Below are positions 36,026 to 45,319 of a stretch of DNA of 64,000 nucleotides, piece by piece. The position numbers and the translations under genes were made by a program. Below the pieces are notes generated by a model, which was not told where the DNA came from, ran no database searches, and was given only the letters and a program-made list of their open reading frames with translations. Position 1 is the stretch's first letter. Every line of letters begins with the position of its first letter. Source of the stretch: an uncultured archaeon (GTDB taxonomy: Archaea; Halobacteriota; Methanosarcinia; Methanosarcinales; Methanoperedenaceae); the NCBI GenBank assembly GCA_902386205.1, contig CABMIH010000075.1:25579-89578 (forward strand), in the 5' to 3' direction.

Positions 36026-36583
36026 TCAATACGAATACCGCTCCTCTTTCCATGGATCAGCGCTGTTACTGTATCCCCTTTGCTCCCAGAAACCCAGTTC
36101 CAGTTCTTCGGTGAACACAATTCTCCTAACCCATTTTGCGCTCTTGTATGCATATTTTTTCGGGACCACAAGCCGGAGCGGTCCGCCGTGTACAGGCTCA
36201 AGCGGCTTTCCTTCAAAATTATAAGCAAAGAGCACATCGGATTCCATAAGCTCATCAAGAGGCAAACTTGTCATGTACCCGCCATCAGACACGATGGTTG
36301 CAAACCTGGCATTATTTCCCGGTTTTACAAGGTTTGCAATATCGCTGAAACGAACTCCTTCCCACCTCATATCGAACCTGCTCCAGCCTGTTACGCAATG
36401 GAAATCGCTGACATCTCCTGTCCTTTCCAGGGCAAGGAATTCATCGTATGTGAGCCTGACAGGATTTTCAACAAGACCTTCGGCACGAAAATCCCAGGTC
36501 TTCCTGTCAAACTCCGGCACCCGGACAAAATGCAATACCGGGAAATCCGTAGTCAGGTGCTGGTTGGGTGGAATTCTCTGCAT
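36026..36583 (-). CDS. Sulfite oxidase-like molybdopterin-binding protein
   Basis: A 185-residue protein with only the molybdopterin domain: AEGLVENPVRLTYDEFLAL, then FHCVTGWSRFDMRWEGVRF with the Mo-ligating Cys63, and GGPLRLVVPKKYAYKSAKWV. It lacks a signal peptide and the dimerisation domain, as in many archaeal YedY/SuoX relatives. Substrate unknown. It lies four bases downstream of kup, and the MoeA fusion and TusA of this window could support its cofactor. Confidence 0.85.
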   Translation of the reverse strand: MQRIPPNQHLTTDFPVLHFVRVPEFDRKTWDFRAEGLVENPVRLTYDEFLALERTGDVSDFHCVTGWSRFDMRWEGVRFSDIANLVKPGNNARFATIVSDGGYMTSLPLDELMESDVLFAYNFEGKPLEPVHGGPLRLVVPKKYAYKSAKWVRRIVFTEELELGFWEQRGYSNSADPWKEERYSY

Positions 36584-36586
36584 AGT

Positions 36587-38398
36587 TCACATCTCTATCC
36601 TTGTTATGACCCCATGAAGCTTCTGGGGCGGGAGTTTATAGAACTGAACAAATGCAGGTGAAATTCTTTTGATCGTAGAATATATCTTCCAGATCAAATT
36701 ATCAGTAACAATGTCCTCAATACCATAGAAAATGGTTTTCTCATTTATCCCTGACTTTTTCAAAATCTTTTCAACATCGACTACTTCCATGTAACCCGCC
36801 TGTATCTCAAATACCCTTAATCCACCTGAAATATTATCCTTAAAAGTGCCGGAAACACCGAAGGGGTCATCCAGCTTTATTATGGAAACAATGATGTTAT
36901 CTTCATAAACGATGTTGTTATTGAACATGGTATTGACAATGTAAGGAGGGATCTTTTTTATGTCCTTTGCAAAGAAAAGGGCTGTACCTTTGATTTTAGT
37001 TGTGTTTAGATATAATTCGTCATATTTTTCAAGAAATGCTTCAAGGTTCATGGGTTTGAGTGAATGATAAAGCTTTTTCTGTCCGGATACAAAAATTATG
37101 ATTATTCCAAAAGGGATCGAAGCCAGGATGAGCGACCAGTAGCCCCCGTGAGGTATCTTGTACAGGCTTGAGACGAGGAATGCAATGTCAACAAATGTCA
37201 CTATCAATGCAATTGCGAATTTAAACATTTTATTTTTCAGATAAAATATCAAGGTCATCATTATACCCGTAAGGGCCATTGTCCCTGTAACCGCCAGGCC
37301 ATATGCAGCCGCGAGGCGATGTGATTCCTTGAATTCTATCATGACAAATAGAACAGAGATCAGAAGCACCCAGTTAACAGCATCAATATATATCTGGGAC
37401 ATGAGTTCAGAGGATGTATAATCCACTTTGAGCATGGGCAGTACGCGGGTGGTAATGCCCTGGTAAACTATTGAGAACATCCCGCTGATCATTGCCTGGG
37501 AAGCTATGACAGTAGCGCAGACACTGACAATCAGAAAAGGCACATAAAGAACCTGGGCTTGCTGGAAAACCATTTCAAAAAGCACGTTTTTTGAGTCAGG
37601 GTGCTGGATGATAAAAGCCCCCTGGCCAAGGTAATTCAACAAGAGAGCAAAAAATACAAAATACCATGCCCTGATTATCGGGAGTTTCCCGAGTTGCCCC
37701 ATGTCGGCATATAATGCTTCCCCGCCTGTGGCGCAAAGGATGACCTGGGATAGCAGAAAGAATCCCGGGATGCCGTTTTCTACCAGGAACCTGAAACCGT
37801 AGTAGGGATTGATAGCCGCCAGTATAGATGGGACATTAAGTATTGAGACGAAACCAGAGATCGCTATTGACAGGAACCATAATACCATCACGGGCCCGAA
37901 TGCCCATGCAACTTTTTCAGTCCCTTTTTTCTGTATGCAAAAAAGGATTATTGCAATTATTCCTGCTATTAGCACAAGTATCCCCTGCCCGGTTGTTTCA
38001 AGCCCGGGAATCAGTTTCAACCCTTCGACCGCGCTTAGTATGCTTATTGCAGGGGTGATTACGCCATCACCAAAAAGAAGGGATATACCGATATAGGACA
38101 GCAGTGTGATAAAAGTTACTTTCCTTCCTGATTTTAGCAAACGGATAAGCAACTCCTTCAGGACGATAGTGCCTCCTTCACCTTTCTGGCCCAGGCTCAT
38201 GGCAAGCCAGGCGTATTCCACAGTTACAACGATAATAAGCGTCCAGGCAATAAGTGAAAGGATGCCCAGGACATTGGCTTCCGTATGCTCAGTCAGGAGA
38301 AAGATTACAGTGAGAGTGTATATGGGACTTGTGCCTATATCCCCGAAAACAAGGCCCAGCGATTTAATTATCCCTTTCAGGGTTTCTCGGTTAAGCAT
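36587..38398 (-). CDS. kup: KUP-family potassium transporter
   Basis: A 603-residue membrane protein with about 12 spans and KUP signatures: LGLVFGDIGTSPIYTLTVIF, SLGQKGEGGTIVLKELLIRL, and ILCATGGEALYADMGQLGKL. The C-terminal cytoplasmic tail is about 150 residues. It imports K+ with protons. It precedes the molybdoprotein gene by three bases. Confidence 0.93.
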   Translation of the reverse strand: MLNRETLKGIIKSLGLVFGDIGTSPIYTLTVIFLLTEHTEANVLGILSLIAWTLIIVVTVEYAWLAMSLGQKGEGGTIVLKELLIRLLKSGRKVTFITLLSYIGISLLFGDGVITPAISILSAVEGLKLIPGLETTGQGILVLIAGIIAIILFCIQKKGTEKVAWAFGPVMVLWFLSIAISGFVSILNVPSILAAINPYYGFRFLVENGIPGFFLLSQVILCATGGEALYADMGQLGKLPIIRAWYFVFFALLLNYLGQGAFIIQHPDSKNVLFEMVFQQAQVLYVPFLIVSVCATVIASQAMISGMFSIVYQGITTRVLPMLKVDYTSSELMSQIYIDAVNWVLLISVLFVMIEFKESHRLAAAYGLAVTGTMALTGIMMTLIFYLKNKMFKFAIALIVTFVDIAFLVSSLYKIPHGGYWSLILASIPFGIIIIFVSGQKKLYHSLKPMNLEAFLEKYDELYLNTTKIKGTALFFAKDIKKIPPYIVNTMFNNNIVYEDNIIVSIIKLDDPFGVSGTFKDNISGGLRVFEIQAGYMEVVDVEKILKKSGINEKTIFYGIEDIVTDNLIWKIYSTIKRISPAFVQFYKLPPQKLHGVITRIEM

Positions 38399-38428
38399 GA
38401 TAATTTTTTTTAATGTAATGAAATATAA

Positions 38429-39376
38429 TTACCACTTTAACATGTTTTGCATTACAGTATTATGATTGGCAAGTTCATGAAGTATATTTATGACCTCGTC
38501 TTTCGGGATTGTAATCGATCTCCTGGAAATTCTGATAACGTCCTCCACTTCTACCTTGCCGTAATAGCTCAGCAATTTAACGATTCGCATGACCGTATTT
38601 TTTTGCCGCTCATGCTCTCTTGTCTGATATGTGCGTATGGCCCTCAGGAAATCGATCCTCCGGAAATCCGGCCAGAAAGGGGCGCAGAAATACGCCGCAC
38701 ACTCGTTCCCATTTGCCTGCCAGGGAAGGAAATTGGATATCCGTTCATCCCCACCTGTCCTGATTATAAGATCGACATAAGGTATTGAGCAGCCTGAAGG
38801 ATACAGGTTTTTTGATATGACTTCTTCATTGATATCATCCAGGGAAAGCTCGCGGTTTTTTATCTTTTGAGCCATGAGACGCGCCGCATCCACAAGTTCC
38901 TGCCTTCCGCCATAAGCCAGCGCAACATTAAGATATACACCGTCGTAATTCTTCGTAATCTCTTCAGCACGCCTGGCTGATGATTTCAGGCCCGGCGGGA
39001 GAAGGTCGATATTCCCAACGACCCGTACCCTCATCCGGCGCGTATGGGTTCTTTCATCAGTGCAGATTTCATCGAATTTGATCCCTATAAGTTCAAAAAG
39101 CCGGTCCTTTTCTTCAGGCGACCGTTCGAAATTCTCGGTTGAAAAAGCATACACTGTTAGCTGTTTTATGCCAAGGTCAAAACTCCAGTCAAGAACTTTT
39201 TCGGTAGTATCGGCACCCATGAAATGCCCGTAATATTTTGCCAGCCCGTGCTTGCTTGCAAACCTCCTGTTGCCGTCCATTATTATTGCAACGTGTGATG
39301 GTACAGGTTTATCCTTTATCTCGTTGGAAAGTAATGCTTCATAACTTCCGTATAAAAAATCTCCGGCAAAACTCAA
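38429..39376 (-). CDS. uppS: Cis-prenyltransferase (UppS family)
   Basis: A 315-residue enzyme with the IIMDGNRRFASKHGL substrate motif (Asp34), GADTTEKVLDWSFDLGIKQL, YAFSTENFERSPEEKDRLFE, LIIRTGGDERISNFLPWQ and CAAYFCAPFWPDFR. It makes the long polyprenyl diphosphate carrier for glycosylation. The C-terminal 70 residues are an added helical, basic extension (DEVINILHELANHN) compared with the bacterial 250-residue form. Confidence 0.93.
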   Translation of the reverse strand: MSFAGDFLYGSYEALLSNEIKDKPVPSHVAIIMDGNRRFASKHGLAKYYGHFMGADTTEKVLDWSFDLGIKQLTVYAFSTENFERSPEEKDRLFELIGIKFDEICTDERTHTRRMRVRVVGNIDLLPPGLKSSARRAEEITKNYDGVYLNVALAYGGRQELVDAARLMAQKIKNRELSLDDINEEVISKNLYPSGCSIPYVDLIIRTGGDERISNFLPWQANGNECAAYFCAPFWPDFRRIDFLRAIRTYQTREHERQKNTVMRIVKLLSYYGKVEVEDVIRISRRSITIPKDEVINILHELANHNTVMQNMLKW

Positions 39377-39409
39377 ATTTATCCCTACTACCTAATAATC
39401 AAATAAGTA

Positions 39410-41611
39410 TTAAAGTTTACTGAAATCCCCGAGGCGGCGCTGTTCGTCCGCTTCTTCTGTAACTACGCCCGCCCCTATCTGTTTTAGCACTTTATTCGCT
39501 ATTTTTGCACCGATTATCCTGGCAACAGCCTTTGGATCGGATTTCCGGAGAGCTTCCATATCCCTGTATCCGGCAGTATAAAGCTTCCTTGCCCGCACCC
39601 TGCCTATACCCCTTATCTGTATCAGGTCCAGAAGTTCAGGGCTTGCCCCGTATTCAACACGTTGCGCAAGTTCACGGGCCATTGGAGCAGAGCTCCTTTT
39701 CTGGAATGTGCCGAGTTCGGCCATGGAATGGACAAGCCAGAGAGTGGTTTCGGAGTAGGCTCGAATATCCCCTTCCCCGATTCCGAACTTCTTTACTATG
39801 TCCTCTTCTTTTTTCTCGTTTATCCAGTCAAGCATGACGCATGCTGTCTTGACTTCTGAAAGGAACCATTCGTAATCTACCTTGAACTGGGCGGGAATAT
39901 TGACGAAATCCGCATGGTGTTCCATGACCATGTCGCTTAGCCATTCGTAATCATTTGAGCGCAGATACAGGGGGCGCATGTCGGGGGTGCTGCAAACAAG
40001 ATGAAGGAGCGTTAGCTCTGTATACTGGATACCCTTAGTTTCTATTTTTTCCATTCCTTCAAGTATCATGGAAGCGGAAAGCGGGTCCAGGTACAGGCGT
40101 GATACCAGTTCCCCGAGGCGTGTTGCGAAAAGCCCGTTCTTGTGTACGATCATCTTTTTATCGGCCAGGAAATCTATTATTTTTTCGATTACAGACTTCA
40201 GGCTCCACGACTCCTGCTGAGTGGAATAAAAAGTTGCTCCCATGAATTCAAGAAGTTCTTCCATGCTTCGCGCAAACCCGGTTGCGATTGTTGAAAGGAT
40301 ATGTGTGCGCAGCGCTTTTTCACTCCCAAGCTTTGACCAGATATTTTCGGCGCTTGCCTTGACATACTGCTGCATGAGTTCTTCGAATTCATCGTATGTT
40401 TTTGCAAGTAGCACAGATTCACCGTAAGGGTCAAGCCTGGGACGTCCCGCCCTTCCTGCCATCTGCTTATACTCAAGCACGGGAATAGGTGTCAAGCCGA
40501 AGTTTGCGTCATAGCGCCTGTATCCTTTTATTATGACCCTTCGCGCCGGGAGATTTAGCCCGGCAGCAAGGGTCGGGGTTGCCACGATCACCTTTATCGC
40601 ACCTGCCCGGAACCCACCCTCTATTATCTTTCGCTGCTCTGCAATTAGACCCGCATGATGGAATGCGCTTCCATTCCCGATGCAAAGGGCAAGTTTTTTT
40701 GCAGTATCCACCTCGCTTGATTCCCGTACTTCCAGGGAAAGAACCGCCAGTTTTTCTTTTGCATCATGGGAGATGAGCGACGATATTTCCGTACTGATGC
40801 GCAAAGCCAGACCTTCCGTATTTTTCCTGCTGCTCTCAAAAACAAGACACTGCCCGCCTTCTGCAAGGGTATCGCAAACAAGGGATATGGTGCTGTCCCT
40901 GTGAACCTGTTTGACATGCCTCTGGCTTTCTGTAAAATTTATGGCATTTCCAAAAAAAACACCTTCTTTCAACTCTATGGGGCGCCAGTCGCTCACTACA
41001 AGCGCGGCATTTAACCACTTTGCTATCTCATTTGCATTTCCGATAGTTGCTGAAAGCGCAATGATTTGCATTTTGGGATTGATACGCATCAACTTTGCCA
41101 GTACTATTTCAAGCGTGGGCCCGCGGTCTGGCGAGTCGATAAGATGTACTTCGTCCGCGATTACCACAGTTAATTCTTCAAGCCAGTTGCTCCTGTTGCG
41201 AAGGAGTGAGTCCACTTTTTCAGAGGTCGCAACGATGATATCGAATTTTCCGAGCCACTCGTCGCTGGAATCGTAATCGCCTGTGGCGATCCCCGCGGAT
41301 ACCCCGCGACCGTCGTTTTTCTTTATACTTTCAAAAGTGCAAAACCTGTCATATTTTTCGGAGGCCAGCGCGCGAAGGGGCACGATATAAAGAGCTTTAC
41401 CGCTTCTTTTTTCATCCAGTATCGATTTGAGCATAGCGAATTCGGCAAGAAGGGTCTTGCCTGATGCTGTTGGGATCGCCGCTACAATGTTTTTGCCATC
41501 AAGGAGCCCGGCATCAATAGCTTCAGCCTGGGGAGGGTATAATCCGGTTATGCCTGAATCCCTGTAAAACCCAATAACACTGCCAGGAAGGGAAATATCG
41601 GATATATTCAT
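39410..41611 (-). CDS. hel308: DNA helicase Hel308 (Hjm)
   Basis: A 733-residue superfamily 2 helicase. Motif I is AAIPTASGKTLLAEF, motif II is VIADEVHLIDSPDRGPTLEI, motif III is ALSATIGNANEIAKWL, motif VI is EYKQMAGRAGRPRLDPYGES. A winged helix, ratchet domain and C-terminal helix-hairpin-helix (DLIQIRGIGRVRARKLYTAG) complete it. It acts on stalled replication forks. Confidence 0.95.
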   Translation of the reverse strand: MNISDISLPGSVIGFYRDSGITGLYPPQAEAIDAGLLDGKNIVAAIPTASGKTLLAEFAMLKSILDEKRSGKALYIVPLRALASEKYDRFCTFESIKKNDGRGVSAGIATGDYDSSDEWLGKFDIIVATSEKVDSLLRNRSNWLEELTVVIADEVHLIDSPDRGPTLEIVLAKLMRINPKMQIIALSATIGNANEIAKWLNAALVVSDWRPIELKEGVFFGNAINFTESQRHVKQVHRDSTISLVCDTLAEGGQCLVFESSRKNTEGLALRISTEISSLISHDAKEKLAVLSLEVRESSEVDTAKKLALCIGNGSAFHHAGLIAEQRKIIEGGFRAGAIKVIVATPTLAAGLNLPARRVIIKGYRRYDANFGLTPIPVLEYKQMAGRAGRPRLDPYGESVLLAKTYDEFEELMQQYVKASAENIWSKLGSEKALRTHILSTIATGFARSMEELLEFMGATFYSTQQESWSLKSVIEKIIDFLADKKMIVHKNGLFATRLGELVSRLYLDPLSASMILEGMEKIETKGIQYTELTLLHLVCSTPDMRPLYLRSNDYEWLSDMVMEHHADFVNIPAQFKVDYEWFLSEVKTACVMLDWINEKKEEDIVKKFGIGEGDIRAYSETTLWLVHSMAELGTFQKRSSAPMARELAQRVEYGASPELLDLIQIRGIGRVRARKLYTAGYRDMEALRKSDPKAVARIIGAKIANKVLKQIGAGVVTEEADEQRRLGDFSKL

Positions 41612-41699
41612 TCAATGCTTAAAGGAGGGGATGTATAAAAAGAATTTCTGAACCTGAAGATGGTAGTGGTGTAAAAAAAAGAAGGATTAATTTATTTGA

Positions 41700-42752
41700 T
41701 TATCTTCTTTTTAAGTACAACGCTGCCGCAACGATAGCTATCAAGACGATAACACCAATTATAAGAGCAAAGTTTATTGGTGGCGCTTGTTCGGGTGGTA
41801 CTGTAACAGTCGCACCCGGAGTAGCTACAGGTTGTGTTGCTCCTGGTGTCGCCACTGTTCCTCCCATTCCGCTTATGGCAAATGGAGAGAAAGAAGTCGT
41901 CATCGCCTCATAATAGGTAACGTTATCATCTTTGTTCTTTTGTCCGGTGTCCAAGGGATTCCAGTTGCTACCATCCCATCTCATCATCCCGATATCCCCT
42001 ATATCGTCCGTGAGCCAGCTATTATTTATCCTGAATCTTATTATTCCCTCCCTGATATTTGCCGGCACCGCAAAACCGGGGGAACCTATCCAGATGTTCA
42101 CGTTCTTATAAACACTCCCGGGTATCTGTGATGATACAAGCTTTGATGTACCTTTTAGTTGTTGGATCATTACATCTGTGGGTCCTGCGCTTACATTCGG
42201 AGTTATCATAAGCTCATATACAGCATGTCCCGGAAGTGTGAAACTAACGGTAACAGGAACGCCGGCCCTGAAATCTACTGTCCTTGTCTCCTGGAATTCT
42301 ATATTGTCAAATGGTTCGCCTGAGACTACACCTCCACCGCCGCCGCCACCGCTCCCTGATCCTCCACCCGGGCCTCCTCCCGCTGTTGTCACGCCCACAA
42401 AGGTAATGTCTACCTGCTTTATTTCCCCGGAAGTCCACGTCGTGGTCTGCTGAGCAGCTACGTTATTCACATAAAATGTTACAATAGAGCCATTTTCACC
42501 CGCATAGCCTAAAACCCCAAGTTTCGGGTCAGGCCCGCCGGGACCACCATAACTGCCGCTTGAGACGGTTGATATCCTGCCGCGTTCCTCTGCCCCGATC
42601 TTTGCAATTATCGTTGTTCCTGCAGGAGCAGGCTGCCCGTCCAGCGTTATGCTGCCATAATAGCCTGCCGGGATAAGAGGATTCAAAGCTACGGACGTTC
42701 CTGCTGACACTAATATGATAAAGACTATAAGGGGGATTGTTTTTTTGTTCAT
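41700..42752 (-). CDS. PGF-pre-PGF domain surface protein with C-terminal membrane anchor
   Basis: A 350-residue secreted protein. A signal peptide covers about 1-23; residues 24-120 form a beta domain; a Gly-rich linker (GGGPGGGSGSGGGGGGG) follows near 125-142; residues about 148-295 match the PGF-pre-PGF domain (FDNIEFQETRTVDFRAG, IIRFRINNSWLTDDIGDIG, FSPFAISGMGG). A Thr/Pro stalk and a membrane span with basic end (ALYLKRR) close the protein. The usual PGF tripeptide for archaeosortase is missing. It is 42 nt downstream of the cytochrome-Ig gene and likely in its operon. Confidence 0.78.
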   Translation of the reverse strand: MNKKTIPLIVFIILVSAGTSVALNPLIPAGYYGSITLDGQPAPAGTTIIAKIGAEERGRISTVSSGSYGGPGGPDPKLGVLGYAGENGSIVTFYVNNVAAQQTTTWTSGEIKQVDITFVGVTTAGGGPGGGSGSGGGGGGGVVSGEPFDNIEFQETRTVDFRAGVPVTVSFTLPGHAVYELMITPNVSAGPTDVMIQQLKGTSKLVSSQIPGSVYKNVNIWIGSPGFAVPANIREGIIRFRINNSWLTDDIGDIGMMRWDGSNWNPLDTGQKNKDDNVTYYEAMTTSFSPFAISGMGGTVATPGATQPVATPGATVTVPPEQAPPINFALIIGVIVLIAIVAAALYLKRR

Positions 42753-42794
42753 AATATCTCCAAAAAATTTAGAAAAGGGATAAATCCCTTTTCT

Positions 42795-45026
42795 TTACCA
42801 CGGTTTTCCTGCCCACGGCACACTATTCTGCTGGCGGTTGAATATCGGGTTTATGAATAACCAGTACCCGTGGCCCTGTTTCAGGACAACTGAATCTGTT
42901 AAGCTATCTCCTGAGAAGACCTGCGGATTCTGGACATCTTCATAAGACACCAACATTGAATAGAATTTGCCGATCTGGTTGTTCTCCAGGCCTGCGAAGA
43001 GGTCACCTGCTCTCATATTGATCGGATCGGTACGGGATGTGCTCACTCCGATCAGGTTCCAGCCTTCAAAGAGATCCCTTTCAGGCAGGGGAGAAGGTAC
43101 TGTTGTATCTGCAATGAAACCGATGCTCTGGCTGTCTGCCGTGACGTTGATCCAGTATCCGAACAGGGGCTGTATAACTGCCGGTGTTGAGAAGCTCTTG
43201 TTCGCCGGATCGTAGCTGAAAATCGCATTGTACTGCACATTCTGTAATGCCGTTGCAACATCGCTTGGATTGGCGGTGCTCGGTATGGATACTAAATTCC
43301 AGCCCTTCGCCAGAGGGAATACCCTGTCTGCGAACACAACCGCTGTACTGCCTGTTATGCTGCCGTTTGTCGCCGTTACATTTACGAACTGGACGGCGCT
43401 TGATGTGACTGTTATCGTGGCTATCCCGTTCGTGAAGCTTGCGTTCGGCGGAGATGTTACTGCGCTTGCATTATTTGCAGCAATGGTTATGTTGGCCATC
43501 CCATTGTAGAGGGTCTGCGGATTGATGCCGTTGAGAGCCGTGATAGTTATGGTTATCATGTTCCCTTTGAGCACGGCAGTTACATCAGGTGCGAGGCCGA
43601 AGGCCGTTACTGCTGTTGATAGTACAGTTACATTTGCGGTTCCCGTGACGGTGCCGTTTGTGGCACTTATCATTACATTGCCTGGTGCTACGGCAGTGAA
43701 CATGCCTGTGGTTTCATTGATTGCACTGATTGTGCCCACCGTCGTGTCGTTGCTGCTCCATGTTATAGTTGCGCTAATTGGATTTCCCAACTGATCCAAT
43801 GATGATGCCGTGAAGTTCACGACAGTCCCTGGAAGTACGGATTTCGATGGAGGTGTAACTGTGATTGAGGCCACTACCGGTACGGGTGCTGTTACTGTTA
43901 CATTAGCAGTTCCTGTGACTGTGTCGTTAGTTGCGCTTATCGTTGTATTTCCCGGCACCATCGCAGTGAACACTCCCGCTGCAGGATCGATTGTCCCTAC
44001 AGTTGTATTGATGCTGCTCCACGTCACAGTTACGTTAATCGGATTACCGAACTGATCCATCGGTGAAGCCGTGAAGTTCACGATAGCGCCGGTGGTCACA
44101 GATGGCTGCGCGGGTGTAATCGTTATTGATGTCAATATAGATGCTGCAGGTTGTACGATCCAGTTCCACGTTTGTGCGACTGTGCCGTTTACGTTGCTCG
44201 CGACAGCAGTTACATTCCATGATCCCTGTGCTGCGCTCGTATTTGTATAGCTTGCCGTAGTCGTACTCAGATTGGTCTGCACCTGTGAGCCGTTAATTAA
44301 CCATGTCACATTCACTGTCTGGTTTGCTGTGATGCTGAATGTCCTGTTGGCCTCGACCATATCAGACACTGTTGAAGTGGACGGAGTGAAATCTGTTATG
44401 CTGGGCGGGCCAATTGGAGCAACAGAGGCCACATTCCAGACCCATGTCTGGGTGATAGAGCCGTCGCCAGTCCTTTGAGCCGTCAGATTAACAATATGCA
44501 TGCCAGCCGTATTTACTGTGATCGTGTCGCTGGATGCGTTCTGGGAATTATCAGTTTTATCTACTACTCCATCTAATGTCCAGGTTAAATTATCTACCTG
44601 TTGATTTACAGTAACATTGAAAGTCCGGGTTGCTGGTGTAGTCGTATTACTCACTGGCGAAAGCGGTGAGAAGCCGATTATTCTGGGCGGGAAATCGTTT
44701 GCATTGCCCGGGAAGGTCAGATTGTGGATTTCGTCAATGTTTGAGAATCCATCGTTATCGGAGTCCAAAGGCTCTATCGTTGCAAGGGCAGCAGCATTTT
44801 CACCATTGTTTTGGAAGGCCAAACCATATGGGTTCCTGGATCCATTACTAGAAGTAGGATTAGGAATCGTATGGCACAGAAGGCAGCTATCTATCCTTGA
44901 GCCTCCAGCGCTAGGATATGTAGTATCGAAAGTGTTCAAAAAGCTTCCATATGCCGCCGCCTGTGGCACCCCTATCAGAGCCACTACTGATAATAGTAAT
45001 AGCATCAATGTTATTTTTCTTTTCAT
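42795..45026 (-). CDS. Secreted Ig-like repeat protein with one c-type haem motif
   Basis: A 743-residue protein. A signal peptide (1-25) is followed by a domain bearing CLLCH (residues 48-52), a c-type haem site, and a Ca-binding-like LDSDNDGFSNIDEI. Two Ig-like domains, two BIG2-type domains (SITVTPPSKSVLPGTVVNFT and a near copy), and a further beta domain follow, then a KGWNLVSIPST and EGWNLIGVSTS repeated module at the C-terminus. Abundant NxT/S sites point to heavy N-glycosylation. No membrane anchor or sortase tail was seen. It is probably a surface protein that carries an electron-transfer haem. Confidence 0.75.
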   Translation of the reverse strand: MKRKITLMLLLLSVVALIGVPQAAAYGSFLNTFDTTYPSAGGSRIDSCLLCHTIPNPTSSNGSRNPYGLAFQNNGENAAALATIEPLDSDNDGFSNIDEIHNLTFPGNANDFPPRIIGFSPLSPVSNTTTPATRTFNVTVNQQVDNLTWTLDGVVDKTDNSQNASSDTITVNTAGMHIVNLTAQRTGDGSITQTWVWNVASVAPIGPPSITDFTPSTSTVSDMVEANRTFSITANQTVNVTWLINGSQVQTNLSTTTASYTNTSAAQGSWNVTAVASNVNGTVAQTWNWIVQPAASILTSITITPAQPSVTTGAIVNFTASPMDQFGNPINVTVTWSSINTTVGTIDPAAGVFTAMVPGNTTISATNDTVTGTANVTVTAPVPVVASITVTPPSKSVLPGTVVNFTASSLDQLGNPISATITWSSNDTTVGTISAINETTGMFTAVAPGNVMISATNGTVTGTANVTVLSTAVTAFGLAPDVTAVLKGNMITITITALNGINPQTLYNGMANITIAANNASAVTSPPNASFTNGIATITVTSSAVQFVNVTATNGSITGSTAVVFADRVFPLAKGWNLVSIPSTANPSDVATALQNVQYNAIFSYDPANKSFSTPAVIQPLFGYWINVTADSQSIGFIADTTVPSPLPERDLFEGWNLIGVSTSRTDPINMRAGDLFAGLENNQIGKFYSMLVSYEDVQNPQVFSGDSLTDSVVLKQGHGYWLFINPIFNRQQNSVPWAGKPW

Positions 45027-45150
45027 TTATTTTCCCCCTTTTATTTTATTATCGGAATCGTTACACTTCGTATCTGTAAAACTTAATCCCCATTTTAGAT
45101 TCGATGAACAAAATCAACATGATGGTTGCCATGAAAATTTGGTCACCCAT

Positions 45151-45170
45151 GTTCCAATACGAATTGGAAC
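45151..45170. promoter_or_regulatory. Perfect palindrome downstream of the cytochrome-Ig promoter
   Basis: GTTCCAA and TTGGAAC are exact inverted repeats around a 6-nt centre, in the 294-nt gap between the cytochrome-Ig gene and topA. It lies about 8-27 nt after the likely start of transcription of the minus-strand gene and about 150 nt from its start codon. An operator for a repressor, or a hairpin in the 5' leader, would fit. Confidence 0.45.
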
Positions 45171-45199
45171 GCTCCCTACGTATTTTTTACGTCTCATTC

Positions 45200-45209
45200 T
45201 ATTTAAACA
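45200..45209 (-). promoter_or_regulatory. Putative TATA box of the cytochrome-Ig operon
   Basis: Read on the minus strand, TGTTTAAATAG occupies this site, about 175 nt from the ATG at 45026. If used, it gives a leader of about 150 nt that includes the palindrome at 45151-45170. Confidence 0.35.
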
Positions 45210-45274
45210 TTGCGATTACTTATCTTATTTTTTGTTCATGATTAATCTTTATAAAATTTTTAGGCAACCAAATC

Positions 45275-45284
45275 TATTTAAATA
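45275..45284 (+). promoter_or_regulatory. Putative TATA box for topA
   Basis: TATTTAAATA lies 36 nt upstream of the topA ATG at 45320, and the resulting leader would contain the GAGG sequence at 45311-45314. Pattern and position only. Confidence 0.4.
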
Positions 45285-45319
45285 AGTTGCAGTCTAATCC
45301 AGACACCGCTGAGGATACG

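Noticed and set aside
43600..44060. Tandem DNA repeat inside the cytochrome-Ig gene
   Set aside because: The similarity is due to two BIG2-type protein domains in series and is explained by domain duplication.
44617..45285. Long plus-strand frame opposite the cytochrome-Ig gene
   Set aside because: It lies antisense to the signal-peptide and haem-domain coding region, has no family resemblance and no ribosome site.
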